Shown piece after piece: positions 17,021 to 26,401 of a stretch of 64,000 bases of DNA. The stretch lies in the NCBI RefSeq assembly GCF_003660455.1, contig NZ_QZVR01000001.1, positions 186,001 through 250,000 on the forward strand, in the 5' to 3' direction. The notes under the pieces were generated by a model. It had not been told where the DNA came from and made no database searches. It saw only the letters and a program-made list of their open reading frames with translations. The first letter of the stretch is position 1; the number at the start of each line of letters is the position of its first letter. Origin of the DNA: Nocardioides ferulae (GTDB taxonomy: Bacteria; Actinomycetota; Actinomycetes; Propionibacteriales; Nocardioidaceae). Made by a program: the position numbers and the translations under genes.

Positions 17021-17863
17021 GTGTCGGCCATCACGCAGATCGGCTCCGCGCTGGTCAGGGAGCGCCGCGACCGGCTCGAGGAGTACGGCGACCAGCTGCT
17101 CTTCTACATCAAGGCGCTGGCCTGGACCCCGCGTGCCGTCCGTCGCTACCGGCGCGAGATCGCGGGCACCCTCGCCGAGGTCACCTTCGGCGTGGGTGGC
17201 CTGTCGGTGATCGCCGGCACCGTCGGCGTGATCGCGTTCCTGGCGTTCTTCGCCGGGACCGAGGTCGGCATCCAGGGCTACGCCTCACTCAGCCAGCTCG
17301 GGGTCGCCAAGTTCACCGCGTTCATCTCCGCCTACTTCAACACCCGCGAGGTCGCCCCGCTGATCTCAGCGATCGCCCTCGCGGCCACCGTCGGCTGCGG
17401 CTACACCGCGCGGCTCGGGGCGATGCGGATCAGCGAGGAGATCGACGCCCTCGAGGTGATGGGCATCCCCTCGCTGCCCTACCTGGTGACCACCCGGATG
17501 ATCGCGGCCTTCATCGCGGTGATCCCGCTCTATATCGTCGCGCTCTCGGCCTCCTACCTCTCGCCGAGGCTGATCACCACGATGTTCTACGGCCAGTCCG
17601 CCGGCACCTACGACCACTACTTCCTGGCGTTCCTGCCGCCGATCGACATGCTCTGGTCGTTCTTCAAGCTGATCTTCCTGGCGATCGCGGTGATCCTCAT
17701 CCACTGCTACTACGGCTACACCGCCTCCGGCGGTCCCGCCGGTGTCGGCATGGCGGTGGGGCGGGCGATCCGCACCAGCATCGTGACGATCGTCGTCGCC
17801 GACTTCTTCCTCAGCTTCGCGATCTGGGGCTCCACCACCACCGTGCGGATCACGGGGAGCTGA
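17021..17863 (+). CDS. yrbE4B: Mce transporter permease YrbE4B
   Basis: A 280-residue second MlaE/YrbE permease. It has an amphipathic N-terminal helix, about five membrane segments and the coupling motif TARLGAMRISEEIDALEVMGI. It should pair with YrbE4A to form the membrane channel for sterol import. The GTG start follows AGGAAGG and lies three bases after the yrbE4A stop. The segment AVGRAIRTSIVTIVVADFFL near the C-terminus is typical of the B-type permease. Confidence 0.9.
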   Translation: MSAITQIGSALVRERRDRLEEYGDQLLFYIKALAWTPRAVRRYRREIAGTLAEVTFGVGGLSVIAGTVGVIAFLAFFAGTEVGIQGYASLSQLGVAKFTAFISAYFNTREVAPLISAIALAATVGCGYTARLGAMRISEEIDALEVMGIPSLPYLVTTRMIAAFIAVIPLYIVALSASYLSPRLITTMFYGQSAGTYDHYFLAFLPPIDMLWSFFKLIFLAIAVILIHCYYGYTASGGPAGVGMAVGRAIRTSIVTIVVADFFLSFAIWGSTTTVRITGS

Positions 17864-17868
17864 CGCCG

Positions 17869-19191
17869 ATGCTGGTCAACGTCCACCACGACACCCGTGC
17901 CGAGCACAACCGGCTGCTGCTCGCCGGCGTCGTGTTCGCGCTGTCGGTCGCCCTGCTCATCTGGCTGTCGGTGGCGATCTACAACAAGAAGTTCGAGCGG
18001 GCCACCACGATCACGCTCCACGCGGAGAAGGCGGGCCTGCAACTGCCGAAGAACGGCGACGTCAGCCACCACGGCGTGCTGGTCGGGCGGATCGCCGACA
18101 TCAGCCAGGACGGCGAGCAGGCCGTGATCACGCTGGCGCTGATCCCCGAGGCCGCGGAGCAGATCCCCGAGAACATCCGCGCCGAGATCCTCCCCACCAC
18201 GCTGTTCGGCCAGAAGTTCGTCTCGCTGGTCGACCCCCAGCAGCCGTCGGACCAGCCGGTGCAGGACGGCGACGTGGTGCCCGCGGACCGGGTCGAGACC
18301 AACGTCGAGCTGAACCGGGTGCTGTCCAACCTGTTCCCGCTGCTGCGCTCGGTGAACCCGGCCGACCTCAACCGCACGCTCTACGCGCTCGCCACGGCGC
18401 TCAGCGGCCGCGGCGAGCGACTGGGCGCGCTGATGGAGGACCTCGGCGGCTACACCGGACGGCTGACCGACCGGCTGCCCACGCTCCGCGAGGACCTCCG
18501 ACTGCTCGCGGACGTGTCGGGCACCTACGAGGAGGCCGCCCCCGACCTGGTCCGCACCCTGCGCAACGCGACCGTCACCATGCGCACCGTCGAGGACCAG
18601 AGCAGCGAGCTCGCCTCGTTCCTGGGCGACGTCACGGGCATGGCGCAGACCACCGGCCGGGTGCTGCGCGAGAACGAGGCGGGGCTGATCCGTCTCGGCC
18701 AGCTGACCCGACCGGTGCTGCGGCTGCTCGACACCTACGCGCCGGAGTACCCCTGCCTGCTGCGCGGCCTCGACGTCTACACCGACAAGCTCGGTGAGAT
18801 CTTCGCCGGCGAGCGGGTCAACCAGATCCTCGAGCTCGGCTCCACCCAGCGGCCCGCCTACGACGCCGGCGACCGCCCGGAGTACGGCGAGGTGGGCCAC
18901 GGACCGTGGTGCGCGGGGCTGCCGAACCCCTCCGGCGTGGTCGCCACGCCGTTGAGGGACGGCAGCGACCAGGACGACCCCAACCCCGCCTGGACCTCGC
19001 TCCCGTTCTCGACGCGCGAGGCGCCGACGTCGTTCCGCAACCCCACCCAGGGGTACGCCGGGACCCCGGCCGAGCAGCGCCTGGTCAACGTGCTGCTGGC
19101 CTCCGAGGCCGACGTCCCCGTGCACCGCCTCGGCTCGCTCTCGGCGCTGCTCTACGGCCCGCAGCTGCGCGGAACGCGGGTGGGGCGATGA
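17869..19191 (+). CDS. mce4A: Mce4A-type substrate-binding protein
   Basis: A 440-residue MCE-family protein: one N-terminal membrane helix (about residues 16-38), an MlaD/MCE domain (about 45-125, with KNGDVSHHGVLVGRIADIS and the LFGQKFVSL strand), then a long helical region expected to form the periplasmic tube with the other Mce subunits. The ATG at 17869 starts five bases after the YrbE4B stop. The C-terminal 130 residues are Pro/Gly-rich and contain two Cys (YPCLLRGL and GPWCAGL). Its stop overlaps the next start by ATGA. Confidence 0.88.
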   Translation: MLVNVHHDTRAEHNRLLLAGVVFALSVALLIWLSVAIYNKKFERATTITLHAEKAGLQLPKNGDVSHHGVLVGRIADISQDGEQAVITLALIPEAAEQIPENIRAEILPTTLFGQKFVSLVDPQQPSDQPVQDGDVVPADRVETNVELNRVLSNLFPLLRSVNPADLNRTLYALATALSGRGERLGALMEDLGGYTGRLTDRLPTLREDLRLLADVSGTYEEAAPDLVRTLRNATVTMRTVEDQSSELASFLGDVTGMAQTTGRVLRENEAGLIRLGQLTRPVLRLLDTYAPEYPCLLRGLDVYTDKLGEIFAGERVNQILELGSTQRPAYDAGDRPEYGEVGHGPWCAGLPNPSGVVATPLRDGSDQDDPNPAWTSLPFSTREAPTSFRNPTQGYAGTPAEQRLVNVLLASEADVPVHRLGSLSALLYGPQLRGTRVGR

Positions 19192-20273
19192 CCAACACCC
19201 GCAACGCCACGACGATCGTCGCCGGGGTCAAGCTGCTGATCTTCACGGTGACCTCGCTGCTGGTCACCGGCCTGCTGGCGGTGATCATGGGCAACATCGG
19301 CTTCGGCGACCACGCGACCTACCACGCCGAGTTCACCAGCGCCAGCATGCTCGAGGAGGGCGACGACGTCCGGATCGCCGGCATCCCCGTCGGCGAGGTC
19401 AAGGAGGTCGAGCTGCACGACCGCAAGCGCGCGATGGTCACCTTCACCGCCGAGAGCGACGTGCCGCTGACCGAGGCCAGCCGCGCCGAGATCCGCTACC
19501 TCAACATCGTCGGCGACCGCTACCTGGCCCTCGAGGAGGGCGACCCCGAGGCCGAGCGGCTCGACGACGGCGCGACCATCCCGGTGCAGCGGACCTCCCC
19601 GGCGCTCAACCTCACCGCGCTCTACAACGGCTTCCAGCCGCTGTTCGCCGCGCTCGATCCGGAGGAGGTCAACGAGCTGTCGATGAACATCATCCAGGTC
19701 CTCCAGGGCGAGGGCGGCACGGTCCGCGGCCTGCTGGCGAAGACCGCCTCGCTGACCAACACCCTCGCCGACCGCGACGAGCTGATCGGCCAGGTGGTGA
19801 CCAACCTGGAGAAGCTGCTCGGCACCGTCGACGACCGCCGCCGCCAGCTCACCTCGCTGGTGGTGGAGATGAAGGACTGGATGGGCAACCTGGCCCGCGA
19901 CCGCGACAGCATCGGCGACTCGGTGGAGAACGTCTCCGCGCTCACCGACACCGTCGCCGACCTGCTGACCCGGGCCCGGCCGCTGCTCAAGACCGACGTG
20001 GCCCGGCTGCGCCGCCTGATGACGCTGCTGTCGGAGAAGGAGTCCCAGGAGGTGCTGATCGGGCTGCTCGAGCGGCTCCCCGAGGCGATGACGGACCAGA
20101 CCCGGATCGGCACCTACGGCTCTTGGTACAACTACTACCTCTGCGACTTCGAGGGCAGCATCAAGCTGCCCAAGATCCTCGGTCTCGACCTGGGCTGGCT
20201 CCAGGACGCCCTCAACGACCTCTCCTTCCACAGCACCGCCCCGCGGTGCCAGCCGGGGGGCAGCGATGGCTGA
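19188..20273 (+). CDS. mce4B: Mce4B-type protein
   Basis: A 361-residue MCE protein. Membrane helix at about residues 13-35, MCE domain with GDDVRIAGIPVGEVKEVEL and YLNIVGDRYLALE, followed by an extended helical region (about 150-310) and a short C-terminal segment with a Cys pair (YYLCDFEG and PRCQPG). It is one of the six subunits of the hexameric envelope-spanning tube. It starts inside the mce4A stop and its own end overlaps mce4C by eight bases, so translation is coupled. Confidence 0.88.
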   Translation: MTNTRNATTIVAGVKLLIFTVTSLLVTGLLAVIMGNIGFGDHATYHAEFTSASMLEEGDDVRIAGIPVGEVKEVELHDRKRAMVTFTAESDVPLTEASRAEIRYLNIVGDRYLALEEGDPEAERLDDGATIPVQRTSPALNLTALYNGFQPLFAALDPEEVNELSMNIIQVLQGEGGTVRGLLAKTASLTNTLADRDELIGQVVTNLEKLLGTVDDRRRQLTSLVVEMKDWMGNLARDRDSIGDSVENVSALTDTVADLLTRARPLLKTDVARLRRLMTLLSEKESQEVLIGLLERLPEAMTDQTRIGTYGSWYNYYLCDFEGSIKLPKILGLDLGWLQDALNDLSFHSTAPRCQPGGSDG

Positions 20274-21246
20274 CCGCAGCGAGGCACAGATCCGCCGGCT
20301 CGGCGTCGTGGCGCTGGTCGTGCTGCTCGTGGTGATGGCCGCGGCGTTCAACCTCCAGCAGTTCCCCGGCTTCCGCGGCACCGGCTACCACGCCGAGCTC
20401 TCCGACGCCAGCGGGCTGCGCAAGGGGCACATGGTCCAGATCGCCGGCAATCGGGTGGGCCGGGTCGGCGGGCTGCGGGTCGAGGACGGCCGGGTCGTCG
20501 TCGACTTCGAGCTCGACCCCGGCGTCGAGCTGGGCCCGGAGACCACCGCCTCGGTGGAGGTGCTCAACCTGCTCGGCGAGAAGTACCTCGAGCTGGTCCC
20601 CGAGGGCGAGGGCGATCTCGAGGAGGGCGGCACGATCCCGCTGGAGCGCACCGAGTCCGCCTACGACATCGTCAACGTGCTGGGCGACCTCACCGAGACC
20701 ACCGAGTCGATCGACGACCGCCAGCTGGGCCAGGCGCTCGAGGTCATCGCGAGCACGCTGGAGGGCAGCGAGTCGGAGATCCAGGCCAGCTTCACCGGCC
20801 TCTCCCGGCTGTCCCGGTCGGTGGCCAGCCGCGACGACGAGCTCGAGCAGCTGCTCACCCGCGCCGACTCCGTGACCGGCCTGCTCGCCGACCGGCGCGG
20901 CGACCTGGTGCGGCTGATGCAGAGCAGCAGCGCGGTCTTCGACGAGCTGGACCGCCGCCGGGCCGCGATCCACCGGCTCCTGGTCAACGCCCGCCGGCTG
21001 GCGGTCGAGCTGGAGGGCCTCGCCGACGACAACGAGCGCGACCTCGGCCCGGCGCTGCGCGAGCTGCGCCAGGTCACGACCCTGCTCAAGGACCGCAAGG
21101 ACCAGGTCCGCAAGACCGCGGCCGCGGTCGGTCCCTACGCCGAGATTCTCGGCCACACGGTCGGCACCGGACCCTGGTTCGACGCCTACCTGGTGAACCT
21201 GTTCGGCCTGGCCGGCGAGTTCCTGCCCGGACAGAGGGACGACTGA
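20266..21246 (+). CDS. mce4C: Mce4C-type protein
   Basis: A 326-residue MCE protein with an N-terminal helix (VVALVVLLVVMAAAF region), an MCE domain containing GHMVQIAGNRVGRVGGLRVE and VLNLLGEKYLEL, and a helical tail rich in Arg, Glu and Leu that should pack into the tube. It has no cysteine-rich C-terminus and is shorter than Mce4A. It overlaps the end of mce4B and stops one base before mce4D. Confidence 0.88.
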   Translation: MADRSEAQIRRLGVVALVVLLVVMAAAFNLQQFPGFRGTGYHAELSDASGLRKGHMVQIAGNRVGRVGGLRVEDGRVVVDFELDPGVELGPETTASVEVLNLLGEKYLELVPEGEGDLEEGGTIPLERTESAYDIVNVLGDLTETTESIDDRQLGQALEVIASTLEGSESEIQASFTGLSRLSRSVASRDDELEQLLTRADSVTGLLADRRGDLVRLMQSSSAVFDELDRRRAAIHRLLVNARRLAVELEGLADDNERDLGPALRELRQVTTLLKDRKDQVRKTAAAVGPYAEILGHTVGTGPWFDAYLVNLFGLAGEFLPGQRDD

Positions 21247-21247
21247 G

Positions 21248-22420
21248 ATGGCACGACTCTCGCTCTCACCGCGCGCGGCCGTCTTCGGCGTCGCGCTGCT
21301 GCTGCTGGTCGCCGCCGGCTTCGTCGTCCTCGACGACGACGCCGAGACCAAGAGCGTCACCGCCCACTTCTCGCGGGCGGTGAGCATCTATCCCGAGTCC
21401 GAGGTCCGCATCCTCGGGGTCCCCGTCGGCCGGGTCACCGCGGTGGTGCCGGAAGGGGAGTCGGTCCGGGTCGAGATGGAGTACGACGCCTCGTACGACG
21501 TGCCGGCCGACGCGAAGGCGGTCATCGTCACCCCGACGCTGGTGGCCGACCGGTTCGTCCAGCTGACCCCCGTGTACACCGAGGGCAAGGTGATGGCCGA
21601 CGGCGCCGACATCCCCCTCGAGGAGACCGGGACGCCCGTCGAGTTGGACCGCATCTACGAGAGCCTGTCGACACTGTCGAACGCCCTCGGCCCCGAGGGG
21701 GCGAACCGCCACGGGGCCCTCGACGCCCTGCTCGGCGCCGGCGCCGAGGCGCTCGAGGGTCAGGGGTCGACCGCCAACCAGATGATCCGCGACCTCTCCG
21801 CGGCCGCCACGACCTTCGGCGACCACAGCGGCGACCTGTTCGCCACGGTCCGTCAGCTGGGCCGGTTCACCCGCACGCTGGCCCGCAACGACCGGGTGGT
21901 CAACGCCTTCCTGGGCGACCTCGGTCGGGCGTCGGCGCAGCTGAGTGCCGAGCGGCAGGAGCTCGGCGCGATGCTCGACGCGCTGGCCCGGACCGTGGGC
22001 ACCGTCCGGGCGTTCGTGCGAGACCACCGCAAGGCCCTGACCGGCGAGGTGGAGGACCTCACCGTCGTGCTCGACGAGCTGGTCGCCGAGCAGGAGTCGC
22101 TGACGACCGCCATCGAGAAGGGCCCGCTCGGCCTCGGCAACCTGGCGCTGGGCTTCGACGTCAAGACCGGCTCCCAGAACGCCCGCATCCAGGTCGGGCC
22201 GAACGTCGAGGACATCGACGGCTTCCTGTGTGCGCTGGTGCAGAACGCCGGGGTGCCCCGGGCCGGGGTCGTCTGCGACCTGTTCGAGGCGCTGCTGGAG
22301 CCGCTGGGCCTGCGGCTGCCCGACCTCGGTGCCCGGGCGCCGGCCGACACCGCCCGCCTGCCGGGCGAGGCGGTCCCGGCCGAGACGCTGCGCGAGCTGC
22401 TGGGGGGTGCCTCGCGATGA
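21248..22420 (+). CDS. mce4D: Mce4D-type protein
   Basis: A 390-residue MCE protein. A membrane helix (residues about 10-27, VFGVALLLLVAAGFVVL) is followed by the MCE domain (ESEVRILGVPVGRVTAVV, TPTLVADRFVQLTP) and a helical region. The C-terminal part contains a pair of cysteines (DGFLCALVQ, VVCDLFEAL). The start codon is one base after the mce4C stop and the stop overlaps mce4E by ATGA. Confidence 0.88.
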   Translation: MARLSLSPRAAVFGVALLLLVAAGFVVLDDDAETKSVTAHFSRAVSIYPESEVRILGVPVGRVTAVVPEGESVRVEMEYDASYDVPADAKAVIVTPTLVADRFVQLTPVYTEGKVMADGADIPLEETGTPVELDRIYESLSTLSNALGPEGANRHGALDALLGAGAEALEGQGSTANQMIRDLSAAATTFGDHSGDLFATVRQLGRFTRTLARNDRVVNAFLGDLGRASAQLSAERQELGAMLDALARTVGTVRAFVRDHRKALTGEVEDLTVVLDELVAEQESLTTAIEKGPLGLGNLALGFDVKTGSQNARIQVGPNVEDIDGFLCALVQNAGVPRAGVVCDLFEALLEPLGLRLPDLGARAPADTARLPGEAVPAETLRELLGGASR

Positions 22421-23628
22421 CCTCGTGGACGATGCGAGGGGTGAGCCGGAGGGCGACGTTGCGGCGTCCGTTCGGCGCGGTGCTCGGGCTCGGTCTGGCG
22501 GCGACGACGCTGAGCGCCTGCGACTTCGACGGCGCCTACGACCTGCCGCTGCCCGGTGGGCCGGTCGACGGCGAGGAGACGTTCACGGTCACCGCGAGCT
22601 TCGACGACGTGCTGAACGTCGTGCCGATGTCGCCGGTGATGGTCAGCGACGTCACGGTCGGCGAGGTCGCCGAGGTCGACCGCGACGGGTGGCAGGCCAC
22701 GGTCGTGCTGCGCATCCGCGAGGACATCGAGCTGCCCGACAACGCCGTCGCCGAGATCCGCCAGACCAGCCTGCTGGGCGAGAAGTTCATCGCGCTCGAG
22801 CCGCCCGCCGGGGAGCCGGTGGGACGGCTCGGACCCGGCGACCACCTCGAGCTGTCCGAGACCGGCCGCAACCCCGAGGTGGAGGAGGTGCTCGGCGCCC
22901 TGTCGTTCCTGCTCAGCGGTGGCGGCGTCGGCCAGATCAAGCAGATCAGCGACGAGGTCAACAACCTGATGAGCGGGCGCACCGACGACATCCGCAACCT
23001 GCTCGGCGAGCTGGAGCTGCTGGTCGGCACCCTGGACGAGCAGAAGGGCGACATCATCACCGCGATGGAGTCGCTCAACAGCCTGGCCCGCACCCTCAAC
23101 CGCGAGTCCGACGTGATCGGGGAGGCCATCGACGCCACCGGACCGGCGTTGAAGGTGCTCAACCAGCAGCACCGCCAACTGGTCGGCATGCTCGACGAGC
23201 TGGACCGGCTGGGCCGGGTCGGCACCCGCGTCATCAACGGCACCAAGGAGGACCTGCTGGCCTCGCTGGCCCACCTGCAGCCGATCCTGGCCAAGCTCAA
23301 CGAGACCGGCGAGTCGCTGCCGCGCGGACTCTCGCTGCTTCTCAGCTTCCCGTTCCCCGAGGAGGCGATGGAGATCGCCAAGGGCGACTACGCCAACGCG
23401 AAGTTCGCCCTCGACGTCTCCCTCGAGGGGCTCACCCAGATCCTCGAGCCCGGCCCCGGCCACGACGGGCCGATCATCGACCTGCCCGACATCCCCGGCC
23501 TCCCCGAGCTGCCCGACATCGGGCTCCCGGGCCTGCCGGGGCTGCCCCGGGCGGGCCAGCCGGGCCGGCGTGGGACAGGTGGCCAGGTCGGCACCGGAGG
23601 CGGCCTGCTCGGGAAGGGGTTCGGATGA
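22417..23628 (+). CDS. mce4E: Mce4E-type lipoprotein
   Basis: A 403-residue MCE protein and the only subunit in this set with a lipobox, TTLSAC with the lipidated Cys at position 35, as expected for MceE proteins. The MCE domain follows (SPVMVSDVTVGEVAEV, RQTSLLGEKFIALE), then a long helical region. The C-terminal 70 residues are a low-complexity Pro/Gly/Leu stretch with repeated LPxLPDIGLPGLPG units, a common ending for MceE. ATG at 22417 overlaps the mce4D stop. Confidence 0.88.
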   Translation: MTSWTMRGVSRRATLRRPFGAVLGLGLAATTLSACDFDGAYDLPLPGGPVDGEETFTVTASFDDVLNVVPMSPVMVSDVTVGEVAEVDRDGWQATVVLRIREDIELPDNAVAEIRQTSLLGEKFIALEPPAGEPVGRLGPGDHLELSETGRNPEVEEVLGALSFLLSGGGVGQIKQISDEVNNLMSGRTDDIRNLLGELELLVGTLDEQKGDIITAMESLNSLARTLNRESDVIGEAIDATGPALKVLNQQHRQLVGMLDELDRLGRVGTRVINGTKEDLLASLAHLQPILAKLNETGESLPRGLSLLLSFPFPEEAMEIAKGDYANAKFALDVSLEGLTQILEPGPGHDGPIIDLPDIPGLPELPDIGLPGLPGLPRAGQPGRRGTGGQVGTGGGLLGKGFG

Positions 23629-24890
23629 GTCGCGGCGTACGCGTCCGGCTGGTGGCCTTCGTGCTGCTCGCCGGCATCGGCATCGTCTACGTGACCGGCA
23701 CCTACCTCGGCCTCGTCGACCGGGTCCTCGGGCGCGGGCTCGAGCTGCAGGCGACCCTGCCCGACTCCGGCGGCCTGTTCGAGGGCAGCGCGGTGACCTA
23801 TCGCGGGGTCAAGGTCGGCAAGGTCGACGCCATGCACCCCACCGCCGACGGGCTCGAGCTCGACCTGGCGCTGGACGACGGGGCGAGGATCCCGCTCGAC
23901 TCCCAGATCTTCGTGCACAACCTCTCGGCGGTGGGGGAGCAGTACCTCGACATCGTCCCCGAGGACGACGACGGACCGTACGCCGAGGACGGCGACGTGC
24001 TGGTCGGCGACGAAGGCAGCCTGCCGGTGGGGGAGGACGACCTGCTGGTCGACCTCGACGAGCTGGTCTCCTCGGTCGACAAACGGGACCTGAACACCGT
24101 GATCTCCGAGCTGGGCCAGGCCTTCGACGAGACCGCGCACCCGCTGCAGCGGCTGATCGACGGCGGCGACCGGTTCCTGACCGCCGCCCTCGAGAACGAG
24201 GAGGCGACCTTCGCGCTCCTCGACGACGGACGCACCGTGCTGCGCACCCAGCAGCGCAACGGTGAGAACCTGCGCGGCTTCGCCCGCGACCTGGCCCGGC
24301 TCACCTCGGTGCTGCGGGGCAAGGACCCCGAGCTGCGCCAGGTCCTCGAGGGGGGCAGCGCCGCCGTCCGGGAGGTCGACCGGCTGATGCGTGGCCTGGA
24401 GCCCACCCTGCCCGTCTTCATCGGCAACCTGGTCACGCTGAACCAGATCGTGGCCACCCGGCTGCCGGCCGTCGAGCAGCTGCTGGTGACGTTCCCGAAG
24501 ATCGTCGCCAACGGCTTCACCGGCACCCCGGGCGACGGCTACGGGCACATCAACCTGCAGCTCGCGCAGTCGCCTGGCCCCTGCCGCCGCGGCTTCATGC
24601 CCAGCAACGAATGGCGGCCCGCCTCCGATCTCAGCGACGGCGAGGTCTTCCCGGCGTACTGCGAGCAGGGCCCGCCCTACAACATGCGCGGCCCGAAGTA
24701 CGCCCCCTCGTTCGACGGCGGCGGCGCGGCGCGGGTCGCCCCCTACGACCCGGTGACCGGGGTCGTGGACGGATCGGCCGGCGGCGCCCGAGGCTCCGGC
24801 GTGGTCGTCGGCAGCCAGGGCGGACTGCAGACCATGTTCGGTGACGACTCGTGGCAGTGGATGCTGCTCGGACCCATGGAGGGATCGTGA
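23625..24890 (+). CDS. mce4F: Mce4F-type protein
   Basis: A 421-residue MCE protein, the last of the six. N-terminal helix (VAFVLLAGIGIVYVTGTY), MCE domain (GSAVTYRGVKVGKVDAMHP, VHNLSAVGEQYLDIVPE), helical region, and a C-terminal Gly/Pro-rich part with a Cys pair (GPCRRGF, YCEQGPPY). It begins inside the mce4E stop and its TGA overlaps the GTG of the next gene, continuing the chain of overlaps through the operon. Confidence 0.88.
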   Translation: MSRGVRVRLVAFVLLAGIGIVYVTGTYLGLVDRVLGRGLELQATLPDSGGLFEGSAVTYRGVKVGKVDAMHPTADGLELDLALDDGARIPLDSQIFVHNLSAVGEQYLDIVPEDDDGPYAEDGDVLVGDEGSLPVGEDDLLVDLDELVSSVDKRDLNTVISELGQAFDETAHPLQRLIDGGDRFLTAALENEEATFALLDDGRTVLRTQQRNGENLRGFARDLARLTSVLRGKDPELRQVLEGGSAAVREVDRLMRGLEPTLPVFIGNLVTLNQIVATRLPAVEQLLVTFPKIVANGFTGTPGDGYGHINLQLAQSPGPCRRGFMPSNEWRPASDLSDGEVFPAYCEQGPPYNMRGPKYAPSFDGGGAARVAPYDPVTGVVDGSAGGARGSGVVVGSQGGLQTMFGDDSWQWMLLGPMEGS

Positions 24891-25462
24891 CGACCGGCGA
24901 ACCGCAGCTCCCCACCGACCGCGAGCGCCGAGTGCCGTGGGGGCTGGTCAACGGCGTGCTCGGTGCGCTGCTGGTCGGGCTGGTGGCCGCGACCGCGGTC
25001 ACCGCGGCACGCTCCGACGACGCCCGCGAGGCGGTTCGAGCGGCGGCGACCGACTGGGGCGGCGACGAGCCGAACGCGCTGACCCGGCAGCACCGGGAGG
25101 TCACCGAGGCGGCCCGAGCGCTGACCGAGGCCTTCCTCGAGGTCGACTACCGCGACATGCAGCCGCTGATCGACGAGGTGCTGTCGATGGCCACCGGCGA
25201 CTTCGCGAAGGAGTACGAGCAGCGCGCTCCCGAGCTGATCGAGGCCGCCCGCGAGAACGAGTCGCTCTCGAGCGGCTCGGTGGCCGCGATCGGCGTCGGC
25301 GAGATGGACGGCGACTCCGCCCTCGTCTACGTCGCCGCCGACAGCGAGGTCGAGAACGTGACCACCGACGGCACCAAGCAACCGCGGTTCTACCGCCTGC
25401 AGCTCGACATGGTGCGTGACGACGGCACCTGGAAGGCCGCCTCCGTGCGGTTCGTGGGGTGA
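24887..25462 (+). CDS. Mce-associated membrane protein, first copy (Mas4A position)
   Basis: A 191-residue protein with one membrane helix (about residues 17-40, LVNGVLGALLVGLVAATAV) and an extracytoplasmic NTF2/Tim44-like domain (LTEAFLEVDYRDMQPLIDEVLSMATGDF then YRLQLDMVRDDGTWKAA). This is the usual form of Mce-associated proteins, which in mycobacteria stabilise the Mce complexes. The GTG at 24887 overlaps the mce4F stop; an in-frame ATG at 24851 would lie inside mce4F and lacks support. Confidence 0.8.
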   Translation: MTTGEPQLPTDRERRVPWGLVNGVLGALLVGLVAATAVTAARSDDAREAVRAAATDWGGDEPNALTRQHREVTEAARALTEAFLEVDYRDMQPLIDEVLSMATGDFAKEYEQRAPELIEAARENESLSSGSVAAIGVGEMDGDSALVYVAADSEVENVTTDGTKQPRFYRLQLDMVRDDGTWKAASVRFVG

Positions 25463-26301
25463 GCATGCGAGACCCAGACCACCCGATCGACCACGGAGGT
25501 CAGCGCCCGATGACGCACAGCGGCGCCGGGGGAGCCGGCACCCTCGGCCCGGGGGAGAAGACCTGCCCCTTCTGCGCCGAGACCATCAAGGCCGCCGCGA
25601 TCCGCTGCCGGTGGTGCCAGGCGGATCTGGAGGAGCCGACCGCGGCGACGCCGGTGTCGGTGGATCCCGAACGCGAGGAGTCCGACCCCGACGAAGCCAG
25701 CGAGACCGGGAGTGACCGACGGGGCAGGGGCGAGACCGTCGTGGACGGCGAGCCCCGCCGCCGTTCCCTCGTCGCGGCGCTGCGGAGCCGGCGTACCACC
25801 GCCGTGCTGGGCGTGCTCACGCTGCTCGCCGCCGTGCTGGTCGCCCGGATGCTGCTCGACGCACGGGACGAGCCGGCCGTCGCGGAGGGCAACACACCCA
25901 CCGCCGCGGGGGCGAGCATCAGCACCGACGGCGCCAAGTCCGCCGGGCTGAGCGCGGCGACCGAGGCGGTCGAGACGATCCTCGGCTACCGGCACGACCG
26001 GCTCGAGGAGGACATGGAGGCGGCCCGGGCGCTGCTGGACGAGGACATGCGCGCCGAGTACGACGAGACGATGGGCGCCATCGAGGAGCAGACCAAGCGC
26101 AACCGCGCGGTCGTGGAGGCCACCGTGGTGGCGGCCTCGGCGATCTCCGCGACCGAGCACGACGTCCGGGCCCTGCTCTTCGTCAACACCACCACCGAGG
26201 GCAAGCACCTGCCCCAGGAGCGGATCGACCTGAACCGGGTCGTGGTGTCCCTGCACCGGGACGGTGGCGACTGGGTCGTGACGGACCTCGACGCGCTCTG
26301 A
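25459..26301 (+). CDS. Mce-associated membrane protein with N-terminal zinc ribbon (Mas4B position)
   Basis: A 280-residue protein with three parts. Residues about 36-53 form a four-Cys ribbon (CPFCAETIKAAAIRCRWC). An acidic linker and a membrane helix (about 115-133, TAVLGVLTLLAAVLVARML) follow, then a Mce-associated NTF2-like domain. The ribbon should face the cytosol. GTG at 25459 overlaps the previous stop; an in-frame ATG at 25510 has GGAGG ten bases upstream and would remove 17 residues but keep the ribbon. It closes the mce operon. Confidence 0.75.
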   Translation: MSMRDPDHPIDHGGQRPMTHSGAGGAGTLGPGEKTCPFCAETIKAAAIRCRWCQADLEEPTAATPVSVDPEREESDPDEASETGSDRRGRGETVVDGEPRRRSLVAALRSRRTTAVLGVLTLLAAVLVARMLLDARDEPAVAEGNTPTAAGASISTDGAKSAGLSAATEAVETILGYRHDRLEEDMEAARALLDEDMRAEYDETMGAIEEQTKRNRAVVEATVVAASAISATEHDVRALLFVNTTTEGKHLPQERIDLNRVVVSLHRDGGDWVVTDLDAL

Positions 26302-26311
26302 TATAACGAAC

Positions 26312-26325
26312 TAGAACACGTTTCA
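26312..26325. promoter_or_regulatory. KstR-like operator before the ferredoxin reductase operon
   Basis: TAGAACACGTTTCA fits TnnAACnnGTTnnA at all eight fixed positions. TATAAC at 26302-26307 just upstream is a possible -10 element, which would put the operator over the transcription start. The first gene begins at 26402. Confidence 0.75.
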
Positions 26326-26401
26326 GAAATGCCGGGTTCCGGTGGCAACCGGTGCGCGCGCCTCTGGCGCCCGTGGCCCGAGAGAGGGAAGGATCGCCGC
26401 C

